64,000 nt of DNA from assembly GCA_015680685.1 (NCBI GenBank), contig MNCI01018966.1, positions 202,676-266,675 of the forward strand. The letters are read 5' to 3'. Numbering within the stretch: the first letter of the stretch is position 1; every line of letters begins with the position of its first letter. Below, piece after piece: positions 1 to 11,959 of the stretch. The DNA comes from Gnetum montanum (Eukaryota > Streptophyta > Gnetopsida > Gnetales > Gnetaceae). The notes beneath the pieces are model-generated. The model saw nothing but the letters and a program-made list of their open reading frames with translations, did no database searches and was not told where the DNA came from. The translations under genes were made by a program, and so were the position numbers.

Positions 1-400
1 AAGCTCTTAGCCATGAAGAGCAAAAACCCAAGATAACCAATGATGACAATGATAGGAAATGAGAGACATTATGGGATGAACTTCCTTTGAACATTGTAAG
101 TGAAGGAGATGGTGGATGCAAGCTTGTCTAGAGTAGGCCTTACTCACTCCCTAATCTTACAAAGATCAGGAAGAGTCTACACAAGTGAAGTTTACCTTAA
201 CCTTCCCATGCCTCTATGACTAGATGCAATGATAGCCAAACAGCCTTATTTTTTCTTTCAATATTTGTTATTTCTTTGTTATTTTATGTACATAGCCTAT
301 GCATGTAGCCTAAATTTATTTGCATTATTACCTATTTGCTATAACCTTTCTTTATTTTTACTTATATTTTAAACATTAAAAAGCATCTCTTTTAGACATG

Positions 401-560
401 GCATGTTATGACCTAAAACTAGCATTACAGTTTGCTATGACCGTAAATTGGCATTCTTGTTCACTAAGACATTAAATTAGCACTATCATCTACTAAGACA
501 TTAAACTAGTAATATGGCACACCATGGACTTAAATTGGCAAAATTATATAACCTATGCCC
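401..560. repeat. Short tandem repeat of ~35-40 bp, about five degenerate copies
   Basis: Degenerate copies of a unit resembling 'ctaagacattaaactagca' recur about every 35-40 bp. The same unit recurs at about 9,520-9,625, upstream of the Tat-like pol, so both places probably derive from the same retroelement family. No coding capacity is seen here. Confidence 0.55.
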
Positions 561-859
561 GCAATGGCCTAAAACTAGCAAATGTTCCTTTTATTATTAT
601 ATGTTTCCTTTTGTATAGTCTATTATCACATTGATTTAATGTTACAACCAAAATGTCAATATAGCCATGTTTACAACATTTAATACTATAGATGCATATA
701 GTCAAGAATAAATCCAATATTCAAGTTTAAAATTGAAATGTTTATGGCATATAGCCATAACCACAACATGTAGTAATGATGCCAAAGAATAACCATCCAT
801 TACATGGTTCTGGCTAACCATAGCCACCAACATAAAGACAAAAACAAATAGCCAACAAG

Positions 860-3800
860 TTAAATGAAAGGAGGCTACGAAGTGACATCTGGAGGAGGAA
901 GTGGTGGATCATTCCCAACCTAATTTTAGGGGTTGCCAATGTCTCCAAAGGCTCGAAATGTAACAACATTTAGCTAATTAGTAATCCATAACCAAAATTA
1001 TAACTTAAAACAAAGACTAAAGCATAGAATATATCAAACCTGTAGAGATTCTAGCTCCATTATTTCCAGGGGTAGATGGGGAAGGCCTTCCTCCAAATGA
1101 TGGAGGATCTAGTCCTTTGTCATATTAACCTAGTCAACATCCCCAAGATCAACTCTAGAAAAAATGTTGAATCTATGTATAGTAGTATAAGTAGGAGGCT
1201 CATGAGTAGCAACAGATGTAGAGGTCTCACCTACAATTGTGATGATCTAAAGAGTGGAGGATTGTTCCATCCTAAGAGTACTTTTGAAAATTTGATAAGC
1301 ATTCTTTGCCTAGATCCCCTAAATAAATAGCCCTCTCTTGTGACATTCAATCAACTCTTGCTTAAGCCACTTTAAGTAGGCCTCACGATCAGCCTTATAT
1401 TGATGCTTATGGGCCTTTTGTGTCTTGTCCCACTTTAGGACAAAAGTGTAATGATCCTTCTAGTTCTCAACCTTTTTGAAGATGAGGTCCATCTATATAC
1501 ATTACTTTACCATCTCCTATAGGACTGCTACTTTGTTTTGAATAGCATGCCAATAGTGGGCCCATGTAATCTCCTTAGTCTATAGCTCCCTTAAGTTAGA
1601 TACTTTGGATTTCATAAAGGCTTTATGGTCTTAGAGATTCCTAATCATATCCTCCTACTTTTGAGTCTTTTACCTCAAGGCCATAACTTCCTCCCATAGG
1701 GACTCATTAGACCTCTCTAGCTCCCATGAATCTTTTGCACATGACATTGCTAAATCAGTGTTAGTGTCATATAGCTTTACAAGTACACTAAAAACCTCAA
1801 AGGGAATTCTAGGCAAGGAGTCTACCTTCATATCTCTACTAGAATCCACCTCCATCGATGGTACTACAAAAGCACAAAAAACAGCCATAAGAAAAACCTA
1901 AAATAGCCATAATGCAAACAAAGCCTATGACTAAAGCACATAAAACAAAATCCTTGCCTATCTTAGGTTTAACCTAATGCAATCAATGAATGATGTCCTT
2001 AGCCATCCCATGCATGAAATCCACTTTTTTTGGAGTCTCTAGCCATGGTTTCACATGAAACGTAGGGATGGGAGCTTGTGTTGGTGGCTCAGGAACTACT
2101 GTAAGCATAACAATCATCACAACGTTAGGATGATGGCCAAAGATAACCAATGAAATATAATGAAAATAGTGAGGTATAGCGATATGTAGCTCCTTCTTCT
2201 TTTTCTCCTTTGGGATGATGATGGAAAAGGGTCCTAGCAACACCTCACCAAACAAGGCATCTAGATCATCTACACTAACATCAACAAGTCCTTCAAGCAT
2301 AGGTTGCTTTAGTAGTGCCTCCTTTGCATGAATTTGTTCTACCTATACAAAAAATTTGAATGTTATAACTTAACACTTATCTACAAGCATAGCACATAAA
2401 AAACCAATTAACACATAAGACCATAAAGTAGCCATGAAAGTTTAAAACATGGAATAGCGAAAATTAAATCAAGCATACTTGCAACTACCTACTATGATGG
2501 CTTAAGCTTAAAATTTAGGTTCTTTAGGGCATGTTGATTTGATGTTGGGGTTCCCCCTCTATAAGCCTCTTAAGTTTCTCTATATCTATCCCTTTGGCCT
2601 CCATGCACCATCATTTGACATCCTGAACACTAGTAAGAAATGAGAGGGGCTTATCATCATCAGTACTATAAGGAGACTCATACTGCCTAACAATAAGATT
2701 CTTAGTGGTAATGGATAATGTTTCATCCATCCCATCTAGTGGATTTGAGGCCTACATTGTTGGATAAATGTGTTTTATCCAAGATGTAGAAAGTTGGCTT
2801 GGGTCTTGAGTAATCCATCATCCATTCCTATACACCACCATAAACTCCACAAACCTCTTTAGATAACCTATGAAAAATGTAAGGTGCATATGGATTATCG
2901 TAGAGGTATCAACATAGAGTCTAGGGATCTTCTCTCGAAGCCCAATAGCCTAATTAAATTTGATGCAATCCATCAAGACCTTCTTAAAGATCCAACCCTA
3001 TGCTAGGTCGATTACCTTCTTTTGTGATAGTTGTTTGGGGAACACATGAGGCCTAAATAAAAGAGATTATTCCTTTGAATCAAGATTCATAAAGCTATCC
3101 ATCAAAATTCTTGAGTGGCTCATGCTGGCACCAAGACACTTTAGAACTTCCTCATGATGGCTTGATTCTCTCATTGTCCTAGTGGGAACCTTTGTCCCAT
3201 CAGCAAGAATAATGAACAAGTCATGAAAGAGACTAGCACCTATGTTAATGTTCACCTTAACATCTTGAATGATGATGTTAAAGTGACCAACCTCCTCATC
3301 AAAGGAGTGAATAACATGCAACATCTTCATAACAAGAATGGAAGGAATAGGTGTCATAAATACATTAAGCAAACCTGCACACTAGATGTTTACTGGAATA
3401 TATCTCGGCACCTATCCCTTTAGCTACTCTTGTGTTGATGTCACATCATCAAACCTCAGAATAAGGGTATCCTCATGACATGAATGTGAAAGTGGTATAA
3501 TGACATCAGTTGAGGTGGAAGGTCCTATAAAGTATTAACCAAAGGTTAACATCCATATGAGTAATTTCAACAAAAAAAAACTAATAAAACATTTAATGCC
3601 ATAAAACACTAGAAGCTATATGTTCACCTTTACTTTTCTTCTATGATGTGGAGGTTCCAACTACAAGGGTCCGATCTATGCTATCGACATCAACCCACAA
3701 GTTGCACATTGTCCTATTGTCCTTGCACTTCTTGTATACAAGGTTAAACCTAGTGATGTATTCATCAAAGCTCCCTCTTAACTATTGATACACAGTAGCT

Positions 3801-3896
3801 CTAATTTAGGGGCTCTTGGTGAATTCATCTAAGGTAGTTTGAGCCACTGCCAGGATTTTGTCATTAATGATCAAGCCCTGATTGTTGACCTTGTAC
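860..3896 (-). pseudogene. Decayed multi-exon gene encoding a coiled-coil protein, family unrecognised
   Basis: Read on the minus strand, coding-like blocks are separated by intron-like DNA. Exon-like blocks lie at about 3896-3628, 3524-2540, 2342-1983 and 1863-1040, with a possible further one below 960. Acceptor-like ends (TATAG or TTGTAG) precede the blocks, and AAAG/GTGAAC and ACAG/GTTTGA look like donors. The first two blocks join in phase (AAAG plus GA gives a Gly codon) and the frame continues into the long open stretch around 3372-3067. Several in-frame stops show the gene is dead. The block 1863-1040 is rich in Lys, Glu, Leu and Gln with heptad-like spacing and contains NESLWEEVMALR, which resembles a motif in the minus-strand ORF at 61,480-60,400. 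I do not recognise the family. It could be an extra ORF of a retroelement or a captured host gene. Confidence 0.45.
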
Positions 3897-4343
3897 CTAT
3901 AAAAAGTTAAATTAATGAAGTTAGGTAAGGTAATCAAGAAGAAATCATAAAAACATTACAATNGCCACCTAGCACTGTGTATCTTCTACAGGGATAAACA
4001 TGGTTATTGTAATGTTTTTATGATTTCTTCTTGATTACCTTACCTAACTTCATTAATTTAACTTTTTATAGGTACAAGGTCAACAATCAGGGCTTGATCA
4101 TTAATGACAAAATCCTGGCAGTGGCTCAAACTACCTTAGATGAATTCACCAAGAGCCCCTAAATTAGAGCTACTGTGTATCAATAGTTAAGAGGGAGCTT
4201 TGATGAATACATCACTAGGTTTAACCTTGTATACAAGAAGTGCAAGGACAATAGGACAATGTGCAACTTGTGGGTTGATGTCGATAGCATAGATCGGACC
4301 CTTGTAGTTGGAACCTCCACATCATAGAAGAAAAGTAAAGGTG
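3625..4343. repeat. 338-bp inverted repeat with 43-base spacer, bounded by Ns (probable assembly artefact)
   Basis: Bases 3625-3962 and 4006-4343 are reverse complements with no indel and no mismatch in the parts I compared. A single N sits at 3963, at the inner end of the left arm, and another at 4344, just past the right arm. The 380-base piece between the Ns therefore duplicates its left neighbour in the opposite orientation. That is what an unmerged overlapping contig placed backwards would produce. A natural palindrome would not be expected to have an N exactly at these two edges. Confidence 0.9.
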
Positions 4344-4344
4344 N

Positions 4345-6335
4345 GCCAACCAACTGCACTATGATGAGAATAGGCCTCAAGAAAACCTTGCATGAAATAA
4401 AGTAAAAACATTATGACGAATTCGAATTTCTTAACAAATTTAGAGAAAACATCTAGTCGATGGTGAAATTAGCCTTTGTAAAAAGCTCTAAGGTGTTTAT
4501 CCAAATTAGTCTAAGTAATTCCACAAGTAAATAGTATCACAATCCTACATAGCCTTACATCATGACCAATCAAAATTTTTTATAAATTTAGAGAAAACTT
4601 CCTAAGTCAGAAGTAAAATTAGGTTTTGTAAAAAGCTCTTAGATGTTTATCTAAATTAGCTTAAGAAATTCCATAAAAGAAATGTTACCATATTTTATAG
4701 CCTTTATAGCAAAAATTATATCTTAGTCTAAATCATGCATAAATTTAGAAAAATAATCTAAATTATGCATAAATTTGGAAAAAGTAAGCATAAGTTTTTA
4801 AAGAAAAGCAAGTATCTAAACTATGTACAAATTTAGAAAAAGCATGATAAACTTAGTAAAAGCCATGTAGCCATAGTAAAAAAATTATAGAAAAAGCTTT
4901 TATTCTTCTAGAAAAAGAAAAATTAAGCATATTAACCACTTCTATTTTGGGTAATGTACTACAACCATTTATTTTTCCTTGATTCACACTATCATAACAA
5001 AAAATTTATAAAAAACTCATTTTAAGTCCAATCGAAGTGATTCCACCATCATTGGAAAGCTAAAACGAAAGCCTATGGAGCCATGACAAAAACCTAGAAA
5101 AACACTTTGCATTTTTCTTATGAAAATTTCACAAATCTACATGAAATTATGAAAGCGACATAAACAACCTAACTTTGCAATGTTAGGAAACAACCATAAC
5201 TTCTTTGTTTCAAAGCCAAATTAAATGACACAAAAACCATCAAAAATATTTAAAAAAGGGCTACAAATTCATAGTCTTTAATTCTACAAATTTTTATCTA
5301 TTTCACTAAGAAAAAATACACAACTTGGCTTGCTTTTTCATAATAAAACATCAAAAATCTCAAAGCCTAAATTTCACATAGCTATTAAAATAGTCGAAAT
5401 AGCCAAAATCATTAAAACCCATTTAAATTAACATCAAAATAATGGGATAGGATTTTGTTAAAATATAATTTTAACAAATCCTAAGGCCTAGATATAAAAA
5501 AATGGCCATATCCCAAGATTTTGAGAAAAAAACATAAAATAGCATGCCCTATTTTCAAAATCAAATTTGCAATAGCTAAAGCAATAAAACAACTATAGAT
5601 CTACATTGGAGTAGCCAAAATAGGAGATGGGATTTCATCAAAATTCCATATTAATTCTTCTGCTAGAGTAGATCTGAAGAAACGAACTCAACATCTAGAA
5701 AAAGGAAAAAACTAGAAAAAAAAAACGAAAAAAGAAAAGGTCAAAATAAGTAGAATTGCCTACCTTGGGGTAGTGACAAATGGGGCCTAGATAGAGATAG
5801 GCCTAGTAACCTCTAAACACTCCATCAAAAACTTTTCCATCCTCTAAATTGTGGGATTTTTTCTCTTTTCTCCTCTCTATTTAGGCACTATGGCAAGCTC
5901 AATGTTAAGGTAGATGAAAATTAGGAGAAGATAGGAGTTCTACGTTGGTTGCAGGGAAGATGGGATGCTTCTATGCTAATGATTGGGTGTGGATACCATA
6001 AGAATCTATAACAGAGTTCTCCTCCAATGCATTATTACTGTAGAATGATAGTTATGATCAAAAATTGCAAAATTTAACATATAAAACCCTTCTAAAACCT
6101 AAACGAAACCCCAACTACTAATTCAGTGCATCATAACTACAAGCACATTGAAAAAAAAAAAGAAGGGAAAGTATAGTTCATGTTGGTTTTGGGTGTAAAA
6201 CAAATCTACCTTTCAAAATTTTAAATTTTTTGATTGTGGACCCCACTTTACTTCTTCACTTTTGACCAAAACCTACATCAATAGTGAGATTTTTGCCAAA
6301 TTTTACACTTCAAACATTATGGAAACCTTGATTAC
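4345..6335. other. AT-rich non-coding stretch
   Basis: No reading frame with recognisable content on either strand. The segment has locally repeated phrases such as 'aaatttagaaaaag' between about 4,430 and 4,900, and poly-A-rich runs near 5,700 and 6,150. It may be the untranslated 5' part of the retroelement whose pol lies at 9.9-13.2 kb, but nothing proves this. Confidence 0.4.
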
Positions 6336-6339
6336 ATAC

Positions 6340-9200
6340 ATTCATGTTAGGAATGCCATACCCAACATGGAAACATGTCCATTATTCTACAAATTTATTT
6401 ACATTACACTATTTTTCTATTTTTAGTAACCCAAACTTACCTTCTTCAACGTTGGGTTTTCAAAATTGGGTAAAATATGAGCAAAGCCAAGCGCCATGAG
6501 TTTCCATGCAGGGCGCATGGGAAAAGAAGGGTTAACACTCACTCTTGCCTCCCAACACTCATCCGGCATCTCCAAAGTGGACCCCATTTGACCTAGAAAC
6601 CCTCCAAGCATCTTTGACAACCTTAAAACCTCACCAAACCTAGTCAAAATTGGTCAAAATATAGGATTTGATGTGTTCCATGTTGTAGGAGGCTTCTTCC
6701 ATACTTAGCCTCTCATCCTAAACATGAATTGATGGGGGGAAGCCAAAATCATGTAAATTGGTGACCTAATGACCATTTCTTGATGTCGGTGATCTTGGGA
6801 CCCTACTAGAACCCTCTATAGCTTTTGGAAGCCCCAAAATGGGTCAAATACGGCACAAAATGCCATCTCCCTCTCATCCATGCTTAGGACATCATGCCTA
6901 GCATGGAAGAAAGGGGGGGTGGGAGATTACATGAGAGATTTTCAACACTGGCAACCTTGAAGGTTGACATGCATGGTTGATCAACGATTGATTTGGCCTA
7001 GGTTTAAATTTCTTGATTGGGGAAGACCTTTTCCATGTTGAGCCTTCCACCCTTAGTGTGGAAAAAATGGAGGAAGCTTGAAAACCCCATCTTGGTCCCC
7101 AAAATTATTAGATCTTGGCATTAGGAATTGATGGCCAACACTTGCAACCTTGTGAGTACTCATCCACAACTAGATTAACCAAAAGTAACCAAAAAGCATT
7201 CTCACCTTACCATTTTTCCATGCTCATCATGGAAGCCCTAGTGTGAAAAAAATAGGGGTAAGTCCAAAATATTTCTTATGATCCTTGAAATAATAATTTA
7301 ACATTAGATGTTACCTGTCAACGCCATCAACCTAGGAAGCCTACATGCATGCCTGAAAGTGAGAAAAAGTAACCAAAAATGATTTCCCCTCATTTTTCCA
7401 TACTGAGCATGGAAGAAAAAACATAGAAAAAGTGGGGAAAGTTAAAAATTTACCTTATGACCTTTGAGATAACCAAAATTTGGCATCAAATGTTAGCAGN
7501 ACCTTGAAACAACGAAATTTTAACATCAAGTAGCAACAGTTGACATTGGCAAAGTTAGAAACCTACATGCATGACTAAAAGTGGCTAAAAATGGACAAAA
7601 GGCTTTTCCCCCATCTTTTCATACTAACCATGGAATACCCAACATGGAAAAAGAGGGGAAGCCTAAAAACCACTCATCAACCTTCAAGACAGCCAAAGTT
7701 TAACACCAAGCATTGACCATTATCATTGGCGACATGTGGAACCTGCCTACATGATTGAAAGTGGCCAAAATGTCCAAAATGCTTTTCCCCCATTTTTCCA
7801 CACTGAGCATGATATCACAACATGGAAAAATGGGGGAAGTTAGAAAAACACGTAGAAATACTCAAAATTATTAAAACTTAACACCAAACCCTAGTCCTCG
7901 ACCATGGTAGCCCCAGAGACTAACATGCATAGTTGATTGAGGTTAAAATTGGACTAGATCTAAGTTTCACAATTTTTCCATTTTTAGGATTCCTTTTTCC
8001 ACATTAAGGATGGTATTAATAGTGTCAAAACTTAAGTTAATACTTGTTTTGAACTTCTAAACACCTTGGAATGACATCAAACAACCTTTCATGCACTCTA
8101 GAAACCTGGTAGCAACTATTGGAGCCCTTAAACTTCATAAAACTAATCTTAGATGGTCAAAAATCAATTCTCTCATATTTTCTAGGCTAGGATCACTATC
8201 CATAGCATGGAAGAAATGGGAAAGCTAAAACCCCATTTAGGGATATCCAAAACTACTAAATTTTGGCATAGACCCATAGCCCTTGACCCTAACAACCGTA
8301 TGAGGTAACATGCACAATTGATTGTCACCTGAATTGGCCTAGATCTAAGATTCATACTTATTCTATACTTGAGTAACTTTCCTAGCATGGAAACAAGTGG
8401 AAAAGTTTCCTTTCTACTTTTTGATGCAAGATGGAACTCCTAGAAGCCAAAGATATATACTAGAGAGGCCAAAGACCTCACAGCCTCAAGATTTTACTTA
8501 TCTAACTTTATCCCAACCTTCAAAACCCATTCCCCATATTATTCCATTCTTGAAAAACTCCCCCATCATGGGAATAAGGGGGAAAACATTAAATATGCTT
8601 AAAAAAACTTCAAACATGCACAAAATCAGCTAAAAACTTGTAGAATTGAAGGCTGTAAACCTATGGGCCTAGAAACTTGGTTAAATTGCCCCAAAATAAC
8701 TCTTAATTTATCAAATAGGTGTCCCCATATATTTCCATGTTGAGGATACTATGTCCATTGTGAAAAGGGTTGGGGGTGGGGGGGGGGGACATTTCAACAC
8801 CTATTGACAGTCAAAATGGCCTTAAATTGCATTGGAATGAAGTTGAGAGAGGCACAAGTTCTAGATATGGACTCCAACTGCCTATTTGACCATGTTTGAC
8901 TTAATTTTTGCATGGATTTTGGTTTCCCATGTTCAACCCCCTTCTTTTACATGTTGGCCAATATGGAAATAAAGGAGGAAGACTTTAGAACCTACTTTTA
9001 AAACCTTTACGGACCTCCAAAGTGCTTAATTTTGAGGGATATGACCCTTTGCTACCTTGGGAAGGTATTGGAACCTTAATTTTGGACCTCTTAGCATCCC
9101 AAAATCTATTTTCCTTAGTTTCCGCACTAAGGGCCTCTATTTCCATGCCAATCCTAACATGGAAGCCTCAAATTTTGGGTCTAGACAACCCAGAAATAAC
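6340..9200. repeat. Degenerate tandem array, unit ~160-220 bp (mostly ~185), about 16 units
   Basis: A recognisable core of the form TTTTCCAT-(n)-GAGCATGGAA recurs near 6345, 6515, 6690, 6870, 7030, 7210, 7385, 7605, 7785, 7975, 8170, 8350, 8535, 8730, 8930 and 9130. Each core is a short inverted repeat (CCAT...ATGG) followed by a diverged body that often includes 'gaccattgacattggc'-like text. An N at 7500 lies beside a local ~45-bp duplication. Units are heavily mutated, so the array is old. It lies immediately 5' of the Tat-like pol region, so it may be that element's internal repeat; it could instead be an independent satellite. Confidence 0.6.
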
Positions 9201-9519
9201 CCTTATTGATGCATAAACTCACCTAATAGCCTTGTAGCTTCAAAATAGGGTCTACTAAGGCCTAAAAATAATAAAACCAAACAATTGTGGCCAATATTAA
9301 TGAAATTCATCATATATAGTTTTTTTGCTTGAATTTTGCCTTATTATGTAATGTTTTGGCTTATTTTTAGACTTATGTTGCCTTGTGGACCTTGTTGACC
9401 TTTTATGACCTTTATATAGCCTTATATGTTCTTTTTTTGTCTTATTATATTTCTATTTGCCTTTTTTTGACCTTTAAATGGTAGCAAATAGTGGGGTTTG
9501 ATCTTCCATGACCACCATT

Positions 9520-9625
9520 TGACACCATATGGCCATGGCCTGCTAAGGCCTTAAAATGTCATCATAGTCCACCAAGACTATAAACTGGCATCACAACCCA
9601 CTAAGGCCTTAAACTAGCAAAATTG
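9520..9625. repeat. Short tandem repeat related to the one at 401-560
   Basis: Three to four copies of a ~35-bp unit ending in 'ctaaggccttaaactagca'-like text. Both this array and the one at 401-560 are followed by similar T-rich sequence containing 'tttattat' or 'tttattgacc', which supports a common origin. Confidence 0.55.
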
Positions 9626-9858
9626 TGACATTTATTGACCATTTGTAGCCTTACTTCTTATACTTTCCCTTTTTTGACCTTCATGTAACCTTTGTTTTCC
9701 TCTATTGCACTTTTTTGAATTGACCTTATCTCATTGATGACCTTGGATATCCTTGATTGCATTAGATTTGGATATTTTTTATGGATTTTTAACATTATTT
9801 ATTTAATTTTACCCAGGTGTCACTTAATATGTTTTTGGTTGATGTGAAGGAGTAAAGT

Positions 9859-10240
9859 ATGAGTACCTCGGAGCAAATCAATTTGTCTTTGTGTATTGAC
9901 CTTGATTCCCTAGATCTTGAGCCTAAGAGGCTTTTAGATCATAGATCTTCAATAGAGAAACCTCTAGAGTGGCCTAAAAACCTAGTCAAAGCCCTTAACA
10001 TTGAAGCGAGAGACATAATCAGAGATCCTCTAGTTGAGCTTCCTATCACAACACACATTGGTGAGGAGAAAACCTTTAAACTAAGTTTCTCACTAGAGTT
10101 CCAATGTGCCCAAGATATTACCAAAGTCTTACAAAATAACATTAAGGAATTTGCCTAGTCATATGAATATATGCTAGGCCTAGACCTAATTCTAGTCTAG
10201 CACAACATCAAACTGGATATCTAACATAGTGATAGTCCTT
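9859..10240 (+). pseudogene. Tat-like Ty3/gypsy pol: segment between protease and reverse transcriptase
   Basis: The reading frame opening at 9859 encodes 99 residues. Its C-terminal part (EEKTFKLSFSLE, then LQNNIKEFA, a stop, SYEYMLGLD) follows the usual Tat-group linker just before the RT, which typically carries a 'W-SYEDMPGLDP'-like motif. The stop replaces the expected Trp. No protease core (D-S/T-G) was recognised upstream. A T-rich run ending in CAG lies just upstream near 9,820 and could be a splice acceptor, which would fit the intron known in Ogre-type Tat elements, but this is weak. Confidence 0.5.
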
Positions 10241-10800
10241 AATAAAACATATGAGTATCTATATTTGCATTGATTTTCAAGATCTAAATAAAGCAACCAT
10301 CAAGGATGACTTCACTTTGCCTAGTATTGATCAACTTATCGATACTACAACCAAACATGCCTTTTTGTCCTTTAGGGATGGATTCTTGGGATATAACCAA
10401 ATTAGGTTCAACCCAGAGTACCAACTCGGCATGACCTTTATGATCCCATGGGATACTTTTTGTTATACCATGATGCCCTTTTTCCTTAAGAACACCATAG
10501 CGACATACCAATGAGACATGACCTATATCTTTAGTGATTACATGTTAGGTTTGCTTAATAATTACATAGATGACATAGTGGTGAAGTATAAGATAGCCAA
10601 TGACCATGCTAATGACCTAGATCTTGTGCTTAATTGATGCCTTAAATATGAGCTTAGGCTCAATTGTAATAAGTATGTCTTCGATGTAAAAACTAGTAAA
10701 ATGCTTAGCTTTGTAATCTCTGAAGTAGGGATACACGTAGATCCTAATAAGGTTAAGGCCATATCTAGCACTTTCCAACCTTAAAGATCTTGAGGGATTA
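10241..10800 (+). pseudogene. Reverse transcriptase remnant of the Tat-like element
   Basis: Residues YICIDFQDLNKATIKDDFTL, then a degenerate LPSIDQLID and FLGYNQIRFNPE follow the order of gypsy-type RT (ID-LNKAT-KD, then GYNQI). The expected catalytic YxDD box falls near 10,560-10,580 as 'YIDDIVV'-like text. The frame is interrupted by stops and small shifts (e.g. after 10,514). This enzyme would have copied the element's RNA into DNA. It is certainly non-functional here. Confidence 0.75.
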
Positions 10801-11330
10801 CAAGCTAGATTATAGTTTATTCATAGAGTTATCACTAGGCTTATAGATAAGTTACAGCCCATGTAACACTGGCTTAAGAAATGAGTTCACTATGAGTGAA
10901 TGACTCAATGCTAAGAGGCCTTTGAAAACCTTCAACAATAGTTGATACAACTAATAACAGTCTATCCTTTGCAAGAGGCTAAACTATTTTACATTTATCT
11001 CACCATCTCTAATACATCCATTGCTTCTATACTCTGTTAGAAATGTGATGATGAAGCATAAATGCCTGTATACTACCATAGCCATGTGTTAGTAGCCCAC
11101 GAGACCTGATAAACTAAAGTGGAGAAGTATTTTCTAGCTCTAGTCTTCTATTTGAGGAAATCAAGACACTACCTTTTCAAAAGCCAAGTCAACATAATTT
11201 GCAAGGACAACATACCTGGAGTCATAATAACCAACATCTACAAAAGTAGTTGCATAGCTCGATGGAAAGCCATAAATGCAAAGTTTGACCTTCATTATGT
11301 CTCCCAATCCTCAACAAAAGGTCAAGCTAC
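10801..11330 (+). pseudogene. First RNase H domain of the Tat-like pol (decayed)
   Basis: From about 11,119 the frame reads EKYFLALVFYLRKSRHYLF and then continues with VIITNIYKSSCIARWKA, matching the C-terminal half of the gypsy RNase H (E-x-LALV-AxRKLRHYF ... R-A-RW). The N-terminal half, 10,800-11,118, is readable only with many stops. It normally degrades the RNA strand of the RNA:DNA hybrid. A second RNase H follows, which identifies the lineage. Confidence 0.7.
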
Positions 11331-11429
11331 AATCATACAACTCATAGTTTCACTTATTGACAACCAAGCAGCCATAGACCCTAAGTTCCCGAATGAACAC
11401 ATTAACATAATTAGCCAAGTCCTCAAGGG

Positions 11430-11726
11430 TTATGAGGCAATCATGAACTTCGATGGAGCTTCAACAGCCCATGGGGCTAGTGTCACTGCCATCATAACAT
11501 TTCCATTTGGTGAAATCCAACATTTTTCCTTTCATTTTGGATTCTCATGCATCAACAACATGGTAGAATATGAGGGTTTGATCAAAGGAATAATGGTAGC
11601 TCATAACCAAGGAATTATATGCCTAGCCATCAAAGGCAATTCACAACTTGTAGTTAACCAAGTAACCAAAGTTTATGTATGCAAAGCTAAACACTTACAA
11701 CCTTACTATGACCTAGGAAAGTAATT
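11430..11726 (+). pseudogene. Second (archaeal-type) RNase H of the Tat-like pol
   Basis: The frame reads MNFDGASTAHGAS, then NNMVEYEGLIKGIMVAHNQG and, further on, NSQLVVNQV. This is the order of motifs in the additional RNase H carried by Tat-group Ty3/gypsy elements: a D in FDGAS, an E in VEYEGL and a D/N in GxSQLVxNQV. The third acidic position is Asn (NSQLVV) rather than the usual Asp. It is part of a 201-residue open stretch starting at 11,119, one of the best-preserved pieces of this element. Two RNase H domains in tandem exclude the Athila, chromovirus and copia groups. Confidence 0.8.
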
Positions 11727-11959
11727 ATTATAATAATTCATAGATGTTGATATTCAAAAAATACCTTGAAATGAAAACACCATAGCTAATGCAATTGCAA
11801 CACTAGCCCTTAGTGACACCAAATGTGTTTAGCAAGTTTTCCACCTTAACTATGGATTATGCTACTCCTATCACACAAAACATTGAGGATACCTTTGTGG
11901 TCATCATTCATATTGCTCCTCCCAAGGAGTGGTATGATAATATCAAATTCTACCTTATG

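Noticed and set aside
3625-4343. Long perfect palindrome as a hairpin RNA gene, small-RNA locus or inverted-repeat transposon
   Set aside because: Ns lie exactly at the edges of the duplicated piece, there is no target duplication, and re-orienting the piece restores an open frame. An assembly error is the simpler explanation.
8770-8790. G-rich run as a quadruplex regulatory site
   Set aside because: A single homopolymer-like G run inside a decayed repeat unit; no neighbouring G tracts in other units, so probably slippage.
6340-9200. Regular repeats as a CRISPR array
   Set aside because: Units are ~185 bp and diverged, not short identical repeats with unique spacers, and the DNA is plant nuclear.
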